A DNA stretch of 8,728 nt from Methanobacterium sp. PtaU1.Bin242. GTDB lineage: Archaea; Methanobacteriota; Methanobacteria; Methanobacteriales; Methanobacteriaceae. Where the stretch lies: NCBI GenBank assembly GCA_002067565.1, contig MVQZ01000242.1, positions 1-8,728 on the forward strand, in the 5' to 3' direction. The position numbers and the translations under genes were made by a program. Of this stretch, positions 1-6,745 are shown in pieces (the first letter of the stretch is position 1; the number at the start of each line of letters is the position of its first letter). The notes beneath the pieces are model-generated. The model was not told where the DNA came from and ran no database searches. It was given only the letters and a program-made list of their open reading frames with translations.

Positions 1-330
1 CTGCAGAACATCTTTATCACAAAGGAGATCTGGCGGGGGTGGCAGGTCTATCCTATGCGGGCATTTGAATCAGCTGTTATATCCCTCACCGGAAAAATTA
101 ATGGAAAAGATTATCCCAGCCATCAGCTAAGAAAGAAAAGGGCCAAAGAATTGATAGATAAGTATCAACATCAAATGGATTTGCTGTGGGAGATAAGAAA
201 TATTGATTTTTATGGTAATATAAAAATAGGCTCCCAAAAAAGAGAAATTTCAAAAAAGGAAGTAGAAGAGGCTTTAAAAAGTGTAAAGAAAATAATAGTG
301 GAGATCGAGAAAATAATAAGTGAACAATGA
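1..330 (+). CDS. HEPN-like domain protein, 3' part only
   Basis: The frame is open from the first base of the window, so the gene probably begins upstream. An ATG at 55 exists but has no ribosome binding site in front of it, and the 18 preceding codons read as plausible protein. The visible 109 residues are helical and highly charged. After the ATG, near residue 48, is the motif RNIDFYGN, followed by a lysine/glutamate-rich C-terminal helix. HEPN toxins and related proteins carry R-x4-6-H at this point; here the histidine position is tyrosine, as in non-nuclease HEPN groups such as UPF0332-like proteins (R..DY). The placement next to a HepT relic and an intact hepT-mntA pair supports a toxin-antitoxin or nucleotide-binding HEPN role. 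The exact family is uncertain, and no partner gene is visible in the window. Confidence 0.55.
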   Translation: MQNIFITKEIWRGWQVYPMRAFESAVISLTGKINGKDYPSHQLRKKRAKELIDKYQHQMDLLWEIRNIDFYGNIKIGSQKREISKKEVEEALKSVKKIIVEIEKIISEQ

Positions 331-424
331 TTTCATATCCAGTAATTATTAATTATTCTGAATTTAAAAGGGGAACATTTGATGATTGATTATTTAAATA
401 GCATATAAAACCAAAAATTATTGA

Positions 425-511
425 CTTGGGGCAGATATCCTGGATAAAACACTCTCCCAGAAAATGCAGGAAATGGCCAAATTCAGGAATGTACTGGTTC
501 ACCGTTACATA
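425..511 (+). pseudogene. HepT (DUF86) toxin remnant with intact active-site motif
   Basis: Reading from 425, directly after a stop at 422-424, the translation gives LGADILDKTL and then, from 479, KFRNVLVHRY. This is the C-terminal core of HepT-family HEPN ribonucleases: Leu-Gly..., a short helix, then R-x4-H-x-Y. The intact HepT downstream has the aligned segment (GFRNILVHGY), and the two differ at many positions, so this is a diverged paralogue, not a recent duplicate. No start codon or N-terminal half is present, and past about 511 the frame loses similarity and stops at 599-601. It is therefore a broken toxin gene. The family assignment is fairly secure from the motif; the boundaries are approximate. 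Confidence 0.7.
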
Positions 512-613
512 AGATATGTAATATCAAGTCTGGGGCCTATAGCATTGATTCTGCAATGGATTATAAAAGGGAATCATTTGCTGTTTGATAGGGGGATGTG
601 ATAACTATCTTTT

Positions 614-650
614 TTTAGAATAAAACTAATTATTTATATTTAGTTCTAAA
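614..650 (+). promoter_or_regulatory. TATA-like box of hepT-mntA inside an inverted repeat
   Basis: A TATA-like TTTATATT lies at 633-640, about 56 bases before the preferred hepT start at 696, which would put transcription start near 660-665. It is framed by a perfect 7-base inverted repeat, TTTAGAA at 614-620 and TTCTAAA at 644-650. A second inner repeat is AACTAA at 624-629 and TTAGTT at 640-645, which touches the box. Repeats placed this way could be an operator for autoregulation of the toxin-antitoxin pair. The region is AT-rich, so chance symmetry is possible. Confidence 0.4.
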
Positions 651-695
651 TGTAATAAATAATATTTTAAGCAGATGTCTCGGGGATATTATCTA

Positions 696-1112
696 ATGGA
701 TAAAGAGAGAATATATATTAAGTTAGATGAGATAGACCAGTACCTTCAGGAGATACAAGAAATTATGCCTTCTTCATCTGAAGAGTATTCTCCGAACTTG
801 ATGAGGAGGAGGGCATTGGAAAGATTGATTCAAATAACCATAGAAGCGGTTATGGATGTCTCTGCCATGCTTGTAAAGGAGATGAGACTGGGTTTACCCT
901 ACAGGGAGGAAGATTTCCTTGATAAAATCAGTGGAACGGTTTTAAATCCAGATCTGGTCATGAAACTCAGGAAGATGAGGGGGTTTCGGAATATACTGGT
1001 ACATGGATACTCTCAAATAGATGATAAACGGGTTTATGAAATTCTTAACAGTGATCTGGAAGATGTGATTGAATTTAGGGAAGCTGTTGTTGATTTTATC
1101 AGGGAGAAATAA
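696..1112 (+). CDS. hepT: HepT-type HEPN ribonuclease toxin (DUF86)
   Basis: This is the toxin of a HepT/MntA pair, a small all-helical HEPN RNase acting in the cytoplasm. Counting from ATG 696 (138 residues), the active site is R98-N-I-L-V-H103-x-Y105, the R-x4-H-x-Y signature. In characterised pairs the tyrosine is the residue to which MntA adds AMP, switching the toxin off. The start at 696 gives the usual family opening (MDKERI...KLDEI) and has a purine stretch (GGGGA, 682-686) about 9 bases upstream. An in-frame ATG at 675 would add seven residues but lacks such a site. Length is normal for the family. The gene ends 3 bases before mntA, so the two are co-transcribed. All key residues are present, so it looks active. 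Confidence 0.9.
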   Translation: MDKERIYIKLDEIDQYLQEIQEIMPSSSEEYSPNLMRRRALERLIQITIEAVMDVSAMLVKEMRLGLPYREEDFLDKISGTVLNPDLVMKLRKMRGFRNILVHGYSQIDDKRVYEILNSDLEDVIEFREAVVDFIREK

Positions 1113-1115
1113 GGA

Positions 1116-1502
1116 ATGATTGATGAAGAGAAAGTTCAGACCATCCTGAGCATACTTCAGGAGAAGATGGAAGAGGATCCGGATATACTGGCCATAATAC
1201 TCTACGGTAGTTATGCTAGAGGGGAGGAAGCAGGGGATGTGGATTTATGTCTGATTTTATTTCCTGATAAAGCTGATGAAGGATTTGATAAACGGATCGA
1301 GTATTCTTACTATGATATGATTGATGTTCAGGTTTATCAGGATCTGCCCCTTTACATCAGGCCTCGTATTATCCGGGAAGGTAAGTTATTACATGTGAAG
1401 GATGAAGATCAACTTTATGATATTGCAATTGAAACTGCTCGGGAATACGAGCTTTACCGTCCTAAATATGAGCTGTATCTTGATTCTGTAGCAAATTTAT
1501 GA
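1116..1502 (+). CDS. mntA: MntA-type minimal nucleotidyltransferase antitoxin
   Basis: This is the antitoxin partner of HepT, a minimal nucleotidyltransferase that in studied systems transfers AMP from ATP to the toxin's active-site tyrosine. The 128-residue protein shows the family signature: G31-S32-Y-A-R-G, then D41-V-D43 for metal binding, with a third carboxylate likely at D70 in the strand MIDVQVY. The C-terminal half (about 75-128) matches the helical tail seen in this family. The start at 1116 is supported by GGGAG at 1102-1106, nine bases upstream, inside the end of hepT. The 3-base gap after the hepT stop indicates coupled translation. Order (toxin first, antitoxin second) and motifs fit the HepT/MntA system well. 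Confidence 0.9.
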   Translation: MIDEEKVQTILSILQEKMEEDPDILAIILYGSYARGEEAGDVDLCLILFPDKADEGFDKRIEYSYYDMIDVQVYQDLPLYIRPRIIREGKLLHVKDEDQLYDIAIETAREYELYRPKYELYLDSVANL

Positions 1503-1611
1503 CAAAATTAATTATATCATTTATCTATTCTCTACAATCATACCTAAATAAAGAATTCTCCCATCATTGGGGAAAAAATTATCTGATCCCTTTTTTATAT
1601 TTATTTATAAG

Positions 1612-3321
1612 ATGAATTTCCAGAACACCAGAATTAAAGTATTGATGATAGTTTTATTTTTAGCTATTGCTCTGGCTTTCACCTATCTTTTTCATTATGT
1701 TTTTCGTGAAGGGGTGATTTTCACCCACTTTTTTTATGTTCCTATTATTCTGGCTACATTATGGTGGGGGCGTAGGGGTTTAATTGTACCCATCGGACTT
1801 TCGTTAATGTTTATTTCAAGTCATTACTTATCAGGACTTACATCCCCTATCTATGAGGATTTGCTGCGTTCCTTAATGTTCCTGGCCATTGGAGTGGTGG
1901 TTGCGGTTTTAAGTGAGGAGATCATGGCCAGTCATGAGAAAATACATGCCAGTGAGGAGAAGTTCCGGTCTGTGGCGGAGACAGCGGTGGATGGTATAGT
2001 CACCACCGACGTCAGGGGAAGGATAATTTTATTCAATCACAGCCTCCTGGATATTTTCGGCTATTCCAGTGATGAACTAAATGGAAAGCCAGTGACCATG
2101 CTCCTACCGGAACGTTTCCAGAATAATTTAATGCATATCCTGAACAGGGTGCAGTCATCTGGCAACCACCGTCTGATGGGCCAGACAATAGAGTATGTGG
2201 GTTTGAGAAAGGATGGTAGTGAATTTCCCCTGGAAGCATCCCTATCCACCTGGAGATCCAATGGAGAATCCTTCTTCACCGGCATAATCCGGGATGTGAC
2301 CGAGAGAAAGATAGCTGAAGAAAGGAAAAATCAGCTTGCATCTATTGTTGAATCATCGGATGATGCTATAGTCAGCAAGAGCCTGGATGGAATTATAAAA
2401 AGCTGGAATCATGGGGCGGAGGAAATATATGGATATGGTGAAGAGGAGGTTCTGGGAAAATCCATCTCCATTTTAATACCCCCTGATTGTCCTGATGAAC
2501 TATATAGATTTCTGGATAAAATATCTAAAGGTGAACATGTAAAGCATTATGAAACCAAACGTATGCGTAAGGATGGTAGGATAATTGACATATCACTTAC
2601 TATCTCCCCCACGTTGAATGCTGATGGGGATGTTATAGGAGCCTCCACCATAGCCCGGGACATCACCCAGAAAAAGATAACAGAAGAGGCCTTAAAAAAA
2701 TCATTAAAGGATAAGGAAATGCTTATCAAGGAGATTCATCACCGGGTTAAAAATAATCTGATGATCATAACCAGCCTACTCAGCCTCCAGTCACAGTACA
2801 TCAATGACCAGGAATCCCGCACTATCTTCCAGGAAAGTGAAAACAGAGCCCGGAGCATGGCCATGATCCATGAAAAGCTCTACCAGTCCGGGGAAGGCAA
2901 GACCATTAATTTCACCGAGTACATCCGCTCCCTGGGCATGGAACTGTACCGGACCTATGCTCTCAACCCTTCACTGATCAAATTAGAGATGGAACTGGAT
3001 GATGCCTGGCTGGATGTGGACACCGCCATTCCCATGGGACTGATATTCAATGAACTAATAACCAACTGTCTTAAACATGCATTTCCAGATGAGCGAACTG
3101 GAAAAATATGGATAAATTTCAAAAAGACAGATGAGGGATATGTTCTGATGGTGGCTGATGATGGGGTGGGATTACCTGAAGACTTTGATCTGGAAAGATC
3201 TGATTCCTTCGGACTTAAACTGGTGAACATATTAACCAAACAGGTTGAAGGTCAGCTTCAGCTGGACACCAGTAAAGGAACCAGCTTCACCATAAACTTT
3301 AGTGAACAGGAAAAAGAATAA
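1612..3321 (+). CDS. Membrane sensor histidine kinase, PAS-PAS-HisKA_2-HATPase
   Basis: This sensor kinase probably autophosphorylates on histidine in response to a membrane or cytoplasmic signal. Residues counted from ATG 1612 (569 in all): about four hydrophobic segments (9-30, 37-52, 56-75, 85-103), a short linker helix, PAS 1 (about 115-235, ending GIIRDVTERK), PAS 2 (about 240-355, ending TIARDITQKK), then HisKA_2 with EIHHRVKNN, whose phospho-acceptor is likely H377. The ATPase domain follows, with the N box NELITN near 480, DDGVGLP near 516 and FGLKLV near 533. A TTG at 1567 would extend the frame by 15 residues, but neither start has a clear ribosome binding site; I prefer the ATG because it leads straight into the first membrane segment. 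No response regulator lies nearby, so its partner is elsewhere or unconventional. The PAS cores show no obvious haem or flavin motif. Confidence 0.88.
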   Translation: MNFQNTRIKVLMIVLFLAIALAFTYLFHYVFREGVIFTHFFYVPIILATLWWGRRGLIVPIGLSLMFISSHYLSGLTSPIYEDLLRSLMFLAIGVVVAVLSEEIMASHEKIHASEEKFRSVAETAVDGIVTTDVRGRIILFNHSLLDIFGYSSDELNGKPVTMLLPERFQNNLMHILNRVQSSGNHRLMGQTIEYVGLRKDGSEFPLEASLSTWRSNGESFFTGIIRDVTERKIAEERKNQLASIVESSDDAIVSKSLDGIIKSWNHGAEEIYGYGEEEVLGKSISILIPPDCPDELYRFLDKISKGEHVKHYETKRMRKDGRIIDISLTISPTLNADGDVIGASTIARDITQKKITEEALKKSLKDKEMLIKEIHHRVKNNLMIITSLLSLQSQYINDQESRTIFQESENRARSMAMIHEKLYQSGEGKTINFTEYIRSLGMELYRTYALNPSLIKLEMELDDAWLDVDTAIPMGLIFNELITNCLKHAFPDERTGKIWINFKKTDEGYVLMVADDGVGLPEDFDLERSDSFGLKLVNILTKQVEGQLQLDTSKGTSFTINFSEQEKE

Positions 3322-3339
3322 CCAGATTTAAATTTGTTT

Positions 3340-3348
3340 AAAAAAAAA
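3340..3348 (-). terminator. U-tract terminator of the ABC exporter gene
   Basis: A run of nine A on the plus strand is a run of nine T on the minus strand, 28 bases past the stop of the exporter gene. There is no hairpin, which fits archaeal intrinsic termination on U-tracts. It lies in the 55-base gap between the two convergent genes. Confidence 0.55.
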
Positions 3349-3376
3349 TATTTTAACATTAAACAGCTTCATAATA

Positions 3377-5182
3377 TTATGATTGAATTTCATATAACCT
3401 TCTGAATCTCCCTTTCTCTTTTTTAATAAGGAAATCCCATGTTCCGGCTTCCATCACCATACCATCCTCCATGAGATATATATAATCCGCACTGCGAATG
3501 GTTGATAAACGATGGGCAATCATCAGGATGGTCACATCACCATGCAAATTTTCGATAGCATTTAAAATCCGCGTCTCATTTTCTGAATCCAGATTGCTGG
3601 TGGCTTCATCCAGGATTAAAAGAGAGGGCTTCCTTAAAAGAGCCCTGGCCAGGGCCAGACGCTGTCTCTCCCCGCCGGAAAGGTGAACACCCCTATCACC
3701 AATTGGTGTATCCATGCCATCAGGGAGTTTGGACACAAACTGGTGGGCAGCGGCCATTTCCAGAGCATCTGTTAAATCCTCCTCATCAGCCTCAGATCTG
3801 GCTATTAGAAGGTTAAAACGTATTGATTCATTGAAAAGGAATGTGTCCTGGGCTACATATCCTATCTTATTCTTCCAGGAAAGATCAGATTCCAGGGGTA
3901 CTCCATCTACTGTTATATTTCCTTCATCTGGTTTTATAAGGCCCATCACCAAGTCAGCTATGGTGCTTTTCCCAGCACCAGATAATCCCACAATAGCTGT
4001 AATCTTGCCTGCAGGAATCCTAAGGTTCAACTTCTTTATGCTAAAATGATGTTCATCTCTGTAAGTAAATGAAACATTCCCCAGAGAAAGTTCTTTTTTA
4101 AGTTCAACATGCATATCTTTCCTTTGAACTTCTTGATGTTCACTGTTCTTTTGACATTCCTGTTCCATCTCCAGAACACTGGAGAAAGCCGGGAGCATGG
4201 TTATGAAGTACTGGTAACTGTTCTGGATGGATGAAAACTGGGGTATCATCCTGACAAAAATGTAAATAAGGAGTAACAGTGTAGCGGTGGGGATTTTAAT
4301 GATCTGGATTAGAACCAGTACCATAATAGCCAGAACAACTACGGTTCCTATGTCAAAGAGTAGTTTAACATCAGCATAGCTCCGGATGGCGTTAAGATAT
4401 CTTGAAGCCACCTGATCCGTCTGCTTAGAGAAGAGTTGAACATTCTCCTCCTCCATGTCAAAACTTTTAATGGTCTTCATACCATCCAAGTGCTGGATGA
4501 TAGAGGAGTAAAGATCCCGGGTGGTGGTGGTAATTTCCTCTCCACTATATCTGGATTTTCTCACCTTACTCCGCAAGAGGAGCAGGATTACCACACCCAC
4601 CATGAAAATTATCCCGGAGATGATTCCGGCCAGTTTAAGGGCGAAGATAATATACACTGCAAGAATCATGATACTGGCAATTAAGTTCAAAAACATGTAG
4701 GTACCGGTGCTGATCCGTTCGATTTCATTGGTCAGTGCATGGGTAAAGTCTGATGATCTGACTCGTATAAAGAATAACCAGCTGGAATTGGTAATAGCCC
4801 TGTAAAGCCTTTTTCTTAGATGTGCGGCGAATTTATACTGGATTTCATGGCCAGTCAGGGTCTGCCATCGGGACAAAATAGCACTGATACTTATGATCAC
4901 CACATACAAACCCAGAACAAGAACCAATGTGGGTTGTATTCCCAGGGTATTAAAGAAGGCCAGGACCAGCTCATTGATCTGGCCAAGAGACCCCTGCCCC
5001 ACATCCAAGCCCACCAGCTGCAAGAGAGGGACCAGAATAACCAGACTAACCGCTTCACTGAAGCTCATCAGAACCATCAGCGACAGGGCAAAAGCTATTT
5101 TAAGAGGCATTAACTGGGTCAGGTTTTTGATGAACTGCCCCATAATGCTTTTCTGGAAATTAGCAGTGAAATTTCTAACCAT
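3377..5182 (-). CDS. ABC exporter, fused membrane and ATPase domains
   Basis: This is a 601-residue half-transporter that should work as a homodimer, moving a lipid, peptide or glycan-lipid across the membrane. The N-terminal part (about 25-335) is the exporter-type membrane domain with roughly six hydrophobic segments. The C-terminal ATPase has an aromatic A-loop (Y374), Walker A G399-LSGAGKST, Q-loop Q445, signature LSGGERQR at 501-508, Walker B LLILDE at 521-526, D-loop SNLD and switch H557, all intact. The start at 5182 has a weak GAGGG about 15 bases upstream; an in-frame ATG 13 codons later is the alternative. The membrane domain resembles MsbA/PglK-like flippases in layout. With a nucleotide-sugar epimerase nearby, surface-glycan export is possible, but the substrate cannot be read from sequence. 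Confidence 0.9.
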   Translation of the reverse strand: MVRNFTANFQKSIMGQFIKNLTQLMPLKIAFALSLMVLMSFSEAVSLVILVPLLQLVGLDVGQGSLGQINELVLAFFNTLGIQPTLVLVLGLYVVIISISAILSRWQTLTGHEIQYKFAAHLRKRLYRAITNSSWLFFIRVRSSDFTHALTNEIERISTGTYMFLNLIASIMILAVYIIFALKLAGIISGIIFMVGVVILLLLRSKVRKSRYSGEEITTTTRDLYSSIIQHLDGMKTIKSFDMEEENVQLFSKQTDQVASRYLNAIRSYADVKLLFDIGTVVVLAIMVLVLIQIIKIPTATLLLLIYIFVRMIPQFSSIQNSYQYFITMLPAFSSVLEMEQECQKNSEHQEVQRKDMHVELKKELSLGNVSFTYRDEHHFSIKKLNLRIPAGKITAIVGLSGAGKSTIADLVMGLIKPDEGNITVDGVPLESDLSWKNKIGYVAQDTFLFNESIRFNLLIARSEADEEDLTDALEMAAAHQFVSKLPDGMDTPIGDRGVHLSGGERQRLALARALLRKPSLLILDEATSNLDSENETRILNAIENLHGDVTILMIAHRLSTIRSADYIYLMEDGMVMEAGTWDFLIKKEKGRFRRLYEIQS

Positions 5183-5508
5183 TAATCGATATTCTAACCC
5201 TCTTATATTATTAAAATTTCGATAAAAAAAATCTACAAAAAAATCTGGAATTCATTTAAATGTGTTTTAGAATATTTTAATAGTAAATAATGGGATGAAT
5301 TTTAATTAAAAAGTAAAAATATACTAAATAAAGAAACATATTAACTAATCATATAAGGAATTTCAGGTGATTTAAGTGAGTTTGGAAGTTAAAAAAACAG
5401 ATCCCTAATTGTAAATCAGACTTAGAATAGATCGGTGAAATGAGATAGTATCTGGACCTGAAAATGGAGTTTTTTTTAATTTAATAATCTTAATAGTGAG
5501 GTTTTTAA
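5183..5508. other. AT-rich divergent intergenic region
   Basis: This 326-base gap lies between the minus-strand exporter and the plus-strand hicB-like gene and should hold both promoters. I saw no HicA, RNA gene or long repeat. It contains a short frame at 5376-5408 with its own ribosome binding site (listed separately). Poly-T and poly-A tracts are frequent, so promoter boxes cannot be placed with confidence. Confidence 0.5.
5376..5408 (+). other. Ten-codon mini-ORF with ribosome binding site
   Basis: A GTG at 5376 is preceded by AGGTGA at 5365-5370 with a 5-base spacer, a good site for this genome style. It opens the frame MSLEVKKTDP and stops at TAA 5406-5408. It may be a leader peptide, the start of a decayed gene, or chance. 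No similarity is recognised. Confidence 0.2.
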
Positions 5509-5688
5509 ATGAAAACAGCTTTTACTGCAATATTTGAAAAAATAAATAATTGCTACATAGGATATGTGGAAGAATTACCTGGTGTTAATACCCAGGGTAA
5601 AACACTAGAGGAAACACGTGAAAACCTCTGCGAAGCCATTGAACTTATTTTAATATCCAATAGGGAAATAACTGAAAAAGGATTGTAA
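5509..5688 (+). CDS. Small HicB-like protein, no HicA partner
   Basis: A 59-residue gene. It begins MKTAFTAIFEK, followed by YIGYVEELPGVNTQGKTLEE and a C-terminal helix (ENLCEAIELIL). This is the HicB N-terminal fold, a partial RNase H-like domain, with the typical E-x-LPG-x-x-x-x-G-x-T-x-EE pattern. In HicAB pairs the domain binds and blocks the HicA mRNA interferase. The usual C-terminal DNA-binding domain is absent, and no HicA gene is visible on either side, so it is a lone single-domain member, a form common in methanogens whose role is unclear. The start is supported by GAGGT at 5498-5502 with a 6-base spacer. Confidence 0.8.
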   Translation: MKTAFTAIFEKINNCYIGYVEELPGVNTQGKTLEETRENLCEAIELILISNREITEKGL

Positions 5689-5760
5689 AAATTTGGAAGT
5701 CCCTTTATATTAAATTTCTAATTCTAATCCCTTTAAATATCCATATGGTAGATTTATTTG

Positions 5761-5766
5761 AAAAAA
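5761..5766 (-). terminator. Possible weak U-tract terminator of the epimerase gene
   Basis: Six A on the plus strand form a T6 tract on the minus strand, 34 bases beyond the epimerase stop. It is short and the region is AT-rich, so support is weak. Confidence 0.25.
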
Positions 5767-5799
5767 TAAAGCTTGGTATAATTTGGTGACTCTTTTTAA

Positions 5800-6735
5800 T
5801 TATAATTCCAGACCATTAAAAAACCGGACTGTTTCCTCCAGTTCATCCTCGAAATCACTAGCCGGACGAAATCCGAAGGATTCTGCCTTGGAGATATCAG
5901 CCAAAGAATGTTTAATATCCCCTGGTCTTGGATCAACATACACTGGTTCAACCTCTTTCCCTATTATTTCACCCAGCATCATAGCCAGGTTGTTGAGTAT
6001 TATTCTCCTGCCGCAGGCCACATTGAACACACCGGTTTCTTTTGATTCTGCTGCCAGCAGATTAGCCTCCACCACATTACTGACATAGGTGAAATCCCGG
6101 CTCTGCTTTCCATCCCCAAAAATCACCGGTGGCTGGTCATGGATGATGGATGTTATGAATTTGGGAATCACCGCAGCGTACTGGGAGTTAGGGTCCTGAC
6201 GAGGGCCAAAAACATTAAAATATCTTAAACAGACCGTGGGCAGATCATAGATATCGGTAAAATTCTGGCAGTACAGCTCCCCGGTGGCTTTGGTAACTGC
6301 ATAGGGCGATTGTGGATTTAAGGGCATGGTCTCCACCTTGGGAAGGGTGGGCGTATCCCCATAAACCGAGGAGGACGAGGCGAAGGTGACCTTTAAAACT
6401 TCACTGTCACGGGCGGCCAGTAAAACCTTCAAGGTCCCGGTGATATTGGCTTCATTTGAGGCGAGAGGGTCTTTGATACTGCGGGGCACGCTGGGAAGAG
6501 CGGCCTGGTGCAAGACATAGTCACAACCTTCAAAGACCTCTACCAGGTCTATTTCAGTTATATCTCCCATAACCACTTCAATATTATCCAGATTCAGATG
6601 ATCAATATTCTCTATTTTCCCGGTGGATTGATTATCCACCACAATCACCTGGTTATCAGTGCATAATCTCTCTACAATATGGGATCCTATAAATCCCAGA
6701 CCACCGGTTACTGCTACCTTTTTGTTTTTGATTAT
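5800..6735 (-). CDS. NAD-dependent nucleotide-sugar 4-epimerase, WbpP/GalE type, non-ATG start
   Basis: This extended short-chain dehydrogenase probably interconverts UDP-glucose/galactose or their N-acetyl forms for surface glycans. Numbered from codon ATA 6735-6733 (311 residues): Rossmann motif TGGLGFIGS near 10-18, acidic D34 binding the NAD ribose, QAALPSVPRS near 77-86, the SSSS stretch at 120-123, catalytic Y145-AVT-K149, and RYFNVFGPRQDP near 171-182. The last motif and the SVPRS segment resemble UDP-GlcNAc 4-epimerases of the WbpP group. The frame has no ATG, GTG or TTG before the Rossmann motif; the first such codon is GTG at 6648, which would delete it. A GGGAG site at 6745-6741 sits 5 bases before ATA 6735 and 8 before ATC 6732, so translation likely begins at one of these. 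An in-frame stop lies at 6753-6751. Confidence 0.85.
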   Translation of the reverse strand: MIKNKKVAVTGGLGFIGSHIVERLCTDNQVIVVDNQSTGKIENIDHLNLDNIEVVMGDITEIDLVEVFEGCDYVLHQAALPSVPRSIKDPLASNEANITGTLKVLLAARDSEVLKVTFASSSSVYGDTPTLPKVETMPLNPQSPYAVTKATGELYCQNFTDIYDLPTVCLRYFNVFGPRQDPNSQYAAVIPKFITSIIHDQPPVIFGDGKQSRDFTYVSNVVEANLLAAESKETGVFNVACGRRIILNNLAMMLGEIIGKEVEPVYVDPRPGDIKHSLADISKAESFGFRPASDFEDELEETVRFFNGLEL

Positions 6736-6740
6736 CTCAT

Positions 6741-6745
6741 CTCCC
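6741..6745 (-). promoter_or_regulatory. Ribosome binding site marking the epimerase start
   Basis: On the minus strand this reads GGGAG, continuing as ATGAG into the gene. Its position points to ATA 6735 or ATC 6732 as the start. The ATG within the continuation (6740-6738) is in another frame and reaches a stop after two codons. Confidence 0.5.

Larger units (their letters stand above)
331..674. other. Decayed intergenic stretch with toxin-antitoxin remnants
   Basis: This 344-base gap has no intact gene. It holds a HepT active-site fragment (425-511) and two imperfect copies of a 30-base element (360-389 and 559-588). The left part has a possible gene junction: a frame ending at TGA 387-389 overlaps an ATG at 382-384 that opens a short frame (MIDYLNSI, then stop). 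The right end, 601-674, is very AT-rich and carries the promoter of the intact hepT. The stretch is best read as the remains of an older HEPN/nucleotidyltransferase pair. Confidence 0.5.

Noticed and set aside
2033..3239. Several minus-strand open frames opposite the histidine kinase (2033-2239, 2061-2285, 2547-2729, 2955-3239).
   Set aside because: The plus strand encodes a continuous kinase with intact PAS, HisKA_2 and ATPase motifs; the antisense frames are shadows with no recognisable domain.
3498..5225. Plus-strand frames opposite the ABC exporter (3498-3686, 3714-4049, 4436-4684, 4820-5113, 4893-5225).
   Set aside because: They overlap a minus-strand gene with every ABC motif intact, overlap each other, and read as low-complexity shadow protein.
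5183..5799. Search for a HicA toxin beside the HicB-like gene.
   Set aside because: Neither gap encodes a HicA-like protein in any frame I read, so the gene is treated as a lone HicB.
5783..6088. Plus-strand frame opposite the epimerase.
   Set aside because: It is Ser-rich shadow sequence; the minus strand carries the conserved epimerase C-terminal region.
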